A stretch of DNA of 64,000 nt from CBDFHF01 sp965247565 (GTDB lineage: Bacteria > Pseudomonadota > Gammaproteobacteria > Methylococcales > Methylomonadaceae), in assembly GCA_965247565.1 (NCBI GenBank), contig CBDFHF010000003.1, forward strand, positions 1,240,001-1,304,000. Reading direction: 5' to 3'. This document shows positions 58,460 through 64,000 of this stretch, piece by piece. The notes under the pieces were generated by a model that saw only the letters and a program-made list of their open reading frames with translations, had not been told where the DNA came from and ran no database searches. Every line of letters begins with the position of its first letter. Position 1 is the first letter of the stretch. The position numbers and the translations under genes are program-made.

Positions 58460-59425
58460 TTAAGCTGTTTTAATTTTAGAGCGGAAACCACCAATTCCCA
58501 GCAATCCGCTGGCAAATAACCAAACGGCAGCAGGGACAGGAACTGCCGCAACGGTAGCTTGGGTGTAATCAAATTTCAAATTTTGGCTGCCTAGCGTAAT
58601 GTTTTGAATAAATAAGCCACCAAGACTGCCGGCAATTTGTAAGTCATATACACCCGCGCCTAAATCCAGTGCATAGCCACCGGCTTCTAACGTTGTGGTG
58701 GATTTTACTAAATTCGTGGTGCCGGCCTGATATGCTAAAACACTCAATCCACCCAAGCCTTCACCAGGGGTATAAAAGTTGTTTGTGTTGGCATCATTAT
58801 AAGCGACACCAGTTAGAAAAGCGCCTTGTGAGGCTTTTGCCCCAAAGTCTAACGTGACTACATCACTAGGATAGCCTTGCAGCGGGGTGAATGAAGGGCT
58901 AAAGCCAACGCTAATGCCTACCGATTCATAGTTGCCATTTAACATATTAATTCTATGCCCACGGCCTGCCACGCCCTCGTCAACAAATAAATCAATATTC
59001 ATTTGCTCGGTAATTTCTGCCGTTACACTACTCAAGCCGGATTGACCTCTTGTTGATAAATTTTCACCGCCGGAAAACGGTGCCGTATAACCCGCATCGA
59101 CCATGCGTTGAGTTGGTGTCTTACCATTACTTCCGTTATGGGCAAAAAAATTGTTATTAATCATGTCGTTGGTATGGCCTTGGGCAGCACTCACAAGATT
59201 AAGATTCCAAGCCAGTGGCTGTCTTGCTCCAGCACCAATTGTTCCAGCTGACAATCCTTCATTAAGATTACCTGCCAAGTGAGTATCCGCAAACGCTTGC
59301 GGGTTGGCACGCACACTATTCAGTAGTTCCAGTGTGAACTGGTCAAAGGAACTAATCGGTGCGGCACTTACTTGCTGCGCTACCAGAAAAATTGCCAGAC
59401 CAGATAGTTTGGTTTTAAATCCCAT
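58460..59425 (-). CDS. Secreted CAP-domain protein with VPxPA-type exosortase tail
   Basis: A 321-residue protein. The signal peptide is MGFKTKLSGLAIFLVAQQVSA. The CAP/SCP domain (about 25-195) shows ELLNSVRANPQAFA, FFAHNGSNGKTPTQRMVDAGY, GENLSTRG and GRGHRINMLNGNYESVGI. A small beta domain follows (about 205-285) with GVAYNDANTNNFYTPGEGLGG, resembling calcium-binding SdrD/Cna-B-like modules. The C-terminus VPVPAAVWLFASGLLGIGGF plus a basic tail is a VPxPA form of the PEP-CTERM sorting signal, recognised by exosortase. It is predicted to be exported and then processed at the envelope. The substrate of the CAP domain is unknown. It is monocistronic. Confidence 0.88.
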   Translation of the reverse strand: MGFKTKLSGLAIFLVAQQVSAAPISSFDQFTLELLNSVRANPQAFADTHLAGNLNEGLSAGTIGAGARQPLAWNLNLVSAAQGHTNDMINNNFFAHNGSNGKTPTQRMVDAGYTAPFSGGENLSTRGQSGLSSVTAEITEQMNIDLFVDEGVAGRGHRINMLNGNYESVGISVGFSPSFTPLQGYPSDVVTLDFGAKASQGAFLTGVAYNDANTNNFYTPGEGLGGLSVLAYQAGTTNLVKSTTTLEAGGYALDLGAGVYDLQIAGSLGGLFIQNITLGSQNLKFDYTQATVAAVPVPAAVWLFASGLLGIGGFRSKIKTA

Positions 59426-59805
59426 TATTGTTACCTCATCGTTTGAAAAATAAACATCTCAGAAAGTCATCATGCTTTGTGATAATACTAGACGTTAATT
59501 TTACCATATGATTTTAAATTTACTCTCCTCCGACGAGGGTTTCGTTCGGTAGGTTTTATACTGATTTTTAGTCCCCGAAGCATTTTTGCCTACACTTGTA
59601 TCCCTCTGGGTATCGTAGCCTTCTTGGGCAGGATCTCGCCATTTTCGGAAAGTCGCTGAAGATTATCCGTTACGGGTAGCTGCTCCCTGCAGATACAAGG
59701 TGACACAAAAAAACCTATAAATTAACCGAGCGCGGTTCGGTTAATTTCCTTACGATCTCTTTATTTTCGTATTATCAAACTATTCAGAGATTGTGAGCAG
59801 TACTG
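59426..59805 (-). promoter_or_regulatory. Intergenic region with a terminator and a possible structured leader
   Basis: At 59719-59747 AAATTAACCGA/TCGGTTAATTT with a 7-base loop is followed on the minus strand by TTTTTTT, a terminator for the VWA gene. Between 59530 and 59705 the minus strand can form nested pairs (GCAGG with CCTGC enclosing GGG/CCC and CGGA/TCCG hairpins, then CCGA/TCGG) ahead of the CAP-domain gene. This may be an RNA leader, but nothing known was recognised. Confidence 0.4.
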
Positions 59806-61035
59806 TCAGTACTTGGCGCTATCTGACTCATAAACTAACCCCTTTTCTTTCGCCTGGTTGCGGATTGCCCCAAATAATTTGGCGTCTAGCGAATCTTTTT
59901 TTCCGCCCTCAGAAATAATCTTATTCCGTAAGTAATCGTTACGTTGATCGGCAAGTTGCTTTATTTCTGATTCCAGCTCGCTCCGTTCTCTTTTTGTTTT
60001 GCCAACAAACTCCGCTTGAGCAGCAGGAGACATAACTTGCAAACTTTCGGGCAGTGATTTTTTTGGAAGACTTGATAAATTTACCCGACCACTAGCTACA
60101 GCGTCCACCAGTTCATTTTCCCCCAGTAAGTTGGCTTTTCCGCTCTTGGAGGTATTAAAGGTTGCACGACGTGCTTGCGATTCAATGCTCGATTCTTTAT
60201 GCAGCTTGTCGGTCGCTGCCATTTTGCTCGCTTGTTTTGCTTTTTCCTCATTATTGCCAAAGAAAAGGCGGGTTTTGTCCAATTTACTGGATAATTCCGA
60301 TAATTTTTTATCGTAGGGTGTGGTTATGGCAACGGCATTGCCGGATTGCTCAACCTGAAAGTAGCTGCCTTGTCCCAAACTGGCTACTTGCTGCCAGTTG
60401 GCGGTAGTGCTTTCGTCTTGTCCGCATTGGATAGCATTAACAATAATCCCTTTTTGCTTGGCCAATGCTAAAGTAACCGGGTATTTGACATCATCTTGAT
60501 AATCCATGTGTGGCGAGGCGTCTCCTACCAGAAAGATGACCTTATATGTGTTTGAATTTTGGCTCCAGCTTATTTTATTCACGGCATCGTGTAGCGCTTG
60601 GTTAACACTTTCTGGACCGTCTCCACCACCATCTGCCTGAAAGTCCATCAGTTTGGCATACATAGAATCCAGGTCGCTGGATAAAGCTATTGTTTGGGTC
60701 ACATAAGCATCTCCTCTATCCCTGTAAGCAATTAGCCCCATTTTGATGTCCGGAGCAGTCTGAGCAGATGCCATTGAGCTGGCAATTGACCAAATTTTTT
60801 CCTTTGCGGCTGCGATTAGCCCTCCCATGCTACCGGTGGTATCAAGCACGAACACCACTTCAATCTGAGGACGTTGATTGTTTACAACGGGTGGTATGGC
60901 AGCTGGATTAGCAACGGTGGGTGGTTTTTGGAACATGTTTGTAGTCGTTGCAATGGCTTGTTGAATGGCCGGAAAATATGCGACCGTTATAGCGGTTGCA
61001 GCAAAAATTCCAATGGCTAAGGGTTTAGTTTTCAT
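59806..61035 (-). CDS. VWA-domain protein with signal anchor
   Basis: A 409-residue protein. An N-terminal hydrophobic segment (MKTKPLAIGIFAATAITVAYFP) acts as signal or anchor. The von Willebrand factor A domain (about 60-250) has a MIDAS-like DTTGSMGG and FQADGGGDGPESVNQAL, then VIFLVGDASPHMD. The rest (about 270-409) is charged and probably helical (SKLDKTRLFFGNNEEKAKQASKM, RSELESEIKQLADQRNDYL). The start at 61035 was chosen because the longer frame upstream lies in the preceding gene. It is the third gene of an operon with a membrane protein and a PspA-like protein. A role in envelope stress or complex assembly is inference only. Confidence 0.8.
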   Translation of the reverse strand: MKTKPLAIGIFAATAITVAYFPAIQQAIATTTNMFQKPPTVANPAAIPPVVNNQRPQIEVVFVLDTTGSMGGLIAAAKEKIWSIASSMASAQTAPDIKMGLIAYRDRGDAYVTQTIALSSDLDSMYAKLMDFQADGGGDGPESVNQALHDAVNKISWSQNSNTYKVIFLVGDASPHMDYQDDVKYPVTLALAKQKGIIVNAIQCGQDESTTANWQQVASLGQGSYFQVEQSGNAVAITTPYDKKLSELSSKLDKTRLFFGNNEEKAKQASKMAATDKLHKESSIESQARRATFNTSKSGKANLLGENELVDAVASGRVNLSSLPKKSLPESLQVMSPAAQAEFVGKTKRERSELESEIKQLADQRNDYLRNKIISEGGKKDSLDAKLFGAIRNQAKEKGLVYESDSAKY

Positions 61036-61045
61036 GAGAGTTTTC

Positions 61046-61615
61046 CTAGTTATAAGTTGAGAGTTTACGCACTGCGGCATCTGCCATTTGGTAAGCGCGT
61101 TTAAAATCAGTTTCACTGTGGGTGGTAGTTGTCTTGCTAATATTCGGTTGGCTAATGCCGGTGGGAATAAGTACAAACAACGCTTGCACTAGAAAGAAAC
61201 ACCAGAATGTTAAAAACACACTGTCGGTATGATGCAAAGCCCAGCATGCACAGAAAATGCTTAGTACATTCAAACCAAGGTCGGCTAGAGATGAAAATAA
61301 ACGGGTATAAAAATACAGGGAACGTATCAGCCAGATTGCCAGCACATGCAGGGTTAAAAATAAGGTTAGGGGCGGGTAAAATAGCCAAAGTGTTGCTAAT
61401 AGGACGAACCAAATTAGCATTACCGTAATTCGGCCAGTGCGTTCTGGACTATGGCTTAGTAAATAAAGAATGTAAGCAAAGGCCAATCCGCTGATTAGCA
61501 GTCGGATGGCGAAATCTTCAGAAAGCAGCAACGTTAAGGCAAAAAATCCGATACTGCCCATAACGCCAGCGAATAAGGCAATAACAACACCATTCCAAAA
61601 TGTTATTTTTTTCAT
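61046..61615 (-). CDS. Membrane protein of unknown function
   Basis: A 189-residue protein with about five to six hydrophobic segments (WNGVVIALFAGVMGSIGFFAL, LLISGLAFAYILYLL, VMLIWFVLLATLWLFYPP, LFLTLHVLAIWLI, VFLTFWCFFLVQALFVLIP) and a short polar tail. I do not recognise the family. ATG 61615 overlaps the end of the PspA-like gene by 4 bp, and the VWA gene follows 10 bp behind, so the three are one operon. Confidence 0.75.
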   Translation of the reverse strand: MKKITFWNGVVIALFAGVMGSIGFFALTLLLSEDFAIRLLISGLAFAYILYLLSHSPERTGRITVMLIWFVLLATLWLFYPPLTLFLTLHVLAIWLIRSLYFYTRLFSSLADLGLNVLSIFCACWALHHTDSVFLTFWCFFLVQALFVLIPTGISQPNISKTTTTHSETDFKRAYQMADAAVRKLSTYN

Positions 61616-62142
61616 GACTCGCTCCATTTTTGTTTTTCATACAGAAAAGCGACTTCCACCTCTTCATCGTTAACTGCAACTGGCGTATATTGCCAACGGC
61701 TCGAATCTTCTCGATTTTCGTCCAGAAATACGTCGGCCTTTTGCAACATGCCTGCTAATTGAGACTGATGTTCCGTCAGTTGTTTAATTAGAAGGGTTAG
61801 TTTTTGCTCTAAAGTAGCTATTTTTTCCGCCAGCAAAAACTTGGCTTGTTGCGCTTCCAGTTTTCGCTTGAGCAACGAACGAGCTAAATCATCCTTGTTG
61901 GACTTAAAGCACAGGGATAACTTATCTTCCAGATCGGTTAAGGTCTCTGCCAGTTGCTCGTTTTTGTTGGCTAGCTGTTGTTTTTCGGATGCCCATAACC
62001 GGATTTGCCGTTCATCGGTGTCGATAGATTCCGCCATTTCCCGGATTGCCTGTTTGAGCAGCAGCTCAGGTTCTTCCATTTTGTCCAAGACCGCGTGCAT
62101 ATCAGCCTGGAACAATCTTGAGAGTCTTGCGATTAATGCCAT
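61612..62142 (-). CDS. PspA/IM30-family coiled-coil protein
   Basis: A 176-residue, almost wholly helical protein. MALIARLSRLFQADMHAVLDKMEEPELLLKQAIREM is the amphipathic N-terminal helix and first hairpin arm typical of PspA/IM30. A long coiled coil follows (KQQLANKNEQLAETLTDLEDKL, LLKRKLEAQQAKFLLAEKIATLEQKL). PspA proteins coat and stabilise stressed inner membranes. It is shorter than E. coli PspA. ATG 62142 matches the family start. It leads the operon with the membrane and VWA proteins and diverges from a response regulator. Confidence 0.82.
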   Translation of the reverse strand: MALIARLSRLFQADMHAVLDKMEEPELLLKQAIREMAESIDTDERQIRLWASEKQQLANKNEQLAETLTDLEDKLSLCFKSNKDDLARSLLKRKLEAQQAKFLLAEKIATLEQKLTLLIKQLTEHQSQLAGMLQKADVFLDENREDSSRWQYTPVAVNDEEVEVAFLYEKQKWSES

Positions 62143-62321
62143 GATTTTGCCTCTTGAGTAAGTGATCAACGGTGATCAGTTTATGGGTGAGGCCAAGCAA
62201 TAAGTAGACACCGTTTGGTAAAACTTTAAGGCGTAATTTTTACAAAAGATTTACAGTGCACGTTCATGAAACTGGCTTCCTGTTGCTAGACTATCTGTTT
62301 CCATTCTGCTTTTTATTTGCT

Positions 62322-63020
62322 ATGAACCGTAAGTTGCGCATTTTGATTATTGAAGATGAGCTCGCTATCCGAACCGGGCTGATCGATGTGTTCGTATATC
62401 ACGGTTACGAGGTCGACTTTTCTGGGCATGGTGTAGAGGGCTTGAACAAGGCTTTAACCGGCAAATTCGATTTGATTCTGTTGGATGTAATGTTGCCCGG
62501 TTTGAACGGTTTTGAAATTTGTAACCGTATCCGCGAGCAGGATCGCGATCAGGCCATCATTATGCTCACGGCAAAAAGTAACGATGAAGATATTATTGAA
62601 GGCTTATCGCTGGGTGCGGATGATTATGTCGCCAAGCCATTTTCAGTGGCACAACTGGTGCTTAGGGTACAGGCGGTCTTACGTCGAGCCCGAAGCGGTC
62701 AGGACCAAAATCAGTGGATGCAACTGGGAGGTGATTTGCGCATTGATACACAAAATTTAACAGGCCGTCGTGGAACTGAAAATCTGTCTTTCACTCGACG
62801 CGAAATAGACATTCTGCAATATCTGCAAAGTTATTCTCAGCGACCAGTCCCACGCGAAGAATTGTTAAACAAAGTCTGGGGTTATGCGAATCATATGGAC
62901 ATCGAGACTCGCACTGTCGACATTCACATCGCGAAACTGCGGCGCAAAATTGAAATAGACCCCGCTGAACCGCAGTTCTTAATAACAGTCCGCGGCGCGG
63001 GTTACCGACTGGTCGGGTAA
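62322..63020 (+). CDS. OmpR-family response regulator
   Basis: A 232-residue regulator. The receiver domain shows ILIIEDELAIRTGL, the phospho-aspartate in LILLDVMLPGLNGFE and DDYVAKPFSV. The winged helix shows LSFTRREIDILQYL, VPREELLNKVWGY, TRTVDIHIAKLRRKIE and ITVRGAGYRLVG. ATG 62322 is the family start. It is followed 5 bp later by a sensor kinase and is divergent from the pspA-like operon (180 bp between starts), its likely target. Confidence 0.92.
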   Translation: MNRKLRILIIEDELAIRTGLIDVFVYHGYEVDFSGHGVEGLNKALTGKFDLILLDVMLPGLNGFEICNRIREQDRDQAIIMLTAKSNDEDIIEGLSLGADDYVAKPFSVAQLVLRVQAVLRRARSGQDQNQWMQLGGDLRIDTQNLTGRRGTENLSFTRREIDILQYLQSYSQRPVPREELLNKVWGYANHMDIETRTVDIHIAKLRRKIEIDPAEPQFLITVRGAGYRLVG

Positions 63021-63025
63021 TTGCG

Positions 63026-64000
63026 ATGAAGCGTAATCATCTCAACGGTCTGAGTAAAAGCAAGCTGCGTTGGTGGTTGTTGCTATTTTTTCTCACCTTG
63101 GCAATACCCACCGCTGTGTTAATTCAGCAATCCTATACTCGTTTGAAATGGGAAACGTTTCATCAGTATCAATTAATGGCGGACGAGCTCAGTAATCGCA
63201 TCAACAATCAGTTGATACGGCAGATAAATATCGAAGAACAACGACCGTTTACGGATTACTCCTTTTTGAACATAGCGGGCGTTCCTGCTGCAAATTTTCT
63301 GCAACGATCGCCACTTTCTCAGTTTCCGATTCAATCCGAAATCCCCGGCTTGATCGGTTATTTTCAGGTCGATGCGGCAGGTCAATTATTAACGCCTTAT
63401 ATCCCGAAAGACATTGAAAAAGCGAAAAGTTATGGCATTGTCGAACAAGAACTGTCTTCCAGAGCCGACTTACAAAACCAGATAAAACAGATATTGATTG
63501 AAAACCGACTAGTTAAGCATCAATCTGCCATTGCCAGAAAACAGGATATAGGTAGGCAAGATAATTCACATAGCAGTCTATCAGCTGAAAAAGATAGTGC
63601 CGCCTCAGCTGAGAGCCCTCTATCTGATAAACTCGAAAAGCCAGTTCCATCTTCCCTAAGTGAAGGTCAGGCTGTTTTTGACGAGCTTAAAAAAATCTAT
63701 CCTAGAAAAAGCCAGCAGGAAAATAAGCTGGGTCGATTAGAGGATGTGGAATTAAAAAAAACCTTTCAGGTCGAGACCAATCAAAAGCCGGCGAAAGCTA
63801 AAGAAATAACACCAGAAGCGCCAAAAAATAAAGCGCGAACCGAGCAAAGTGTGTTGCCAGAGGCGATCGAGAGGGCAACAGAATCACCCGACTATGAAAC
63901 TGAATCAAACAGCTTGCCGGCGACTTCCGTCATTCAATCTGTCATTCAACCGGATGCAAAACCTGTTCGTATTCGTACATTTGAAAGTGCCATAGATCCC
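63026..64000 (+). CDS. Sensor histidine kinase, N-terminal part
   Basis: The frame is open from ATG 63026 to the window edge (325 codons). A membrane segment near the start (LRWWLLLFFLTLAIPTAVLI) precedes a periplasmic sensor domain (about 35-160). A long, low-complexity Ser/Glu/Lys/Pro-rich stretch follows to the end of the window. No kinase core is reached yet, so the call rests on the 5-bp spacing behind a response regulator and the typical N-terminal architecture. The unusually long disordered stretch within the sensor is odd. Confidence 0.7.
   Translation, partial: MKRNHLNGLSKSKLRWWLLLFFLTLAIPTAVLIQQSYTRLKWETFHQYQLMADELSNRINNQLIRQINIEEQRPFTDYSFLNIAGVPAANFLQRSPLSQFPIQSEIPGLIGYFQVDAAGQLLTPYIPKDIEKAKSYGIVEQELSSRADLQNQIKQILIENRLVKHQSAIARKQDIGRQDNSHSSLSAEKDSAASAESPLSDKLEKPVPSSLSEGQAVFDELKKIYPRKSQQENKLGRLEDVELKKTFQVETNQKPAKAKEITPEAPKNKARTEQSVLPEAIERATESPDYETESNSLPATSVIQSVIQPDAKPVRIRTFESAIDP

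Overview
The window looks like a chromosomal segment of a gammaproteobacterium, most likely a type I methanotroph (order Methylococcales). Support comes from the gammaproteobacterial lpoA-yraN-diaA and rplU-rpmA-obgE-proB orders, the rRNA operon with tRNA-Ile and tRNA-Ala in its spacer, a nitrogenase cofactor gene, and a VPxPA-type exosortase sorting tail. No methane-oxidation gene is present, so the order-level placement is inference.

Layout. 1-1765: end of lpoA, then yraN and diaA. 2093-2557: two tRNA-Leu genes. 2679-6749: a 1356-residue envelope protein of unknown function. 6879-11749: a three-gene signalling operon (PAS/GAF histidine kinase, CheY-like protein, REC-PAS-GGDEF-EAL). 12319-14541: a secreted protein resembling the N,N-dimethylformamidase large subunit with two beta/gamma-crystallin repeats. 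14625-17460: proB, obgE, rpmA, rplU. 17932-22690: an insertion-sequence graveyard (an IS5-family relic, an IS5-family element with another complete IS5-family element nested in it, and an IS21 relic). 23087-28384: a full rRNA operon. 28501-29497: an IS1-family element inside an IS3-family relic. 29599-30021: a small orphan gene behind a palindrome.

30117-34522 is a coherent phosphate-stress lipid-remodelling locus. A PlcP-type phospholipase C gene and an olsB-olsA operon (ornithine lipid synthesis) diverge, and each side carries its own Pho box. Two further hydrolase genes follow olsA. 34819-36249 is nifE, alone but with a sigma-54 promoter and a NifA-type upstream site. 36260-44219 is the complete kdpFABCDE potassium-uptake operon on the minus strand.

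44642-56416 is a type I-E CRISPR-Cas locus (cas3, cse1, cse2, cas6e, cas7e, cas5e, cas1, cas2). Its single array of 28-bp repeats is split by an intact IS3-family element. It runs into purK and purE, which lie convergently. The window ends with a secreted CAP-domain protein, a pspA/membrane protein/VWA operon, and a divergent response regulator and truncated sensor kinase.

Most notable observations: the same 17-bp hairpin-like insertion breaks two unrelated transposase genes (20800-20816 and 29147-29163); the two back-to-back Pho boxes between plcP and olsBA; and a pyrimidine-only 29th base in every intact CRISPR repeat unit, shifting from mostly T in old units to mostly C in young ones.
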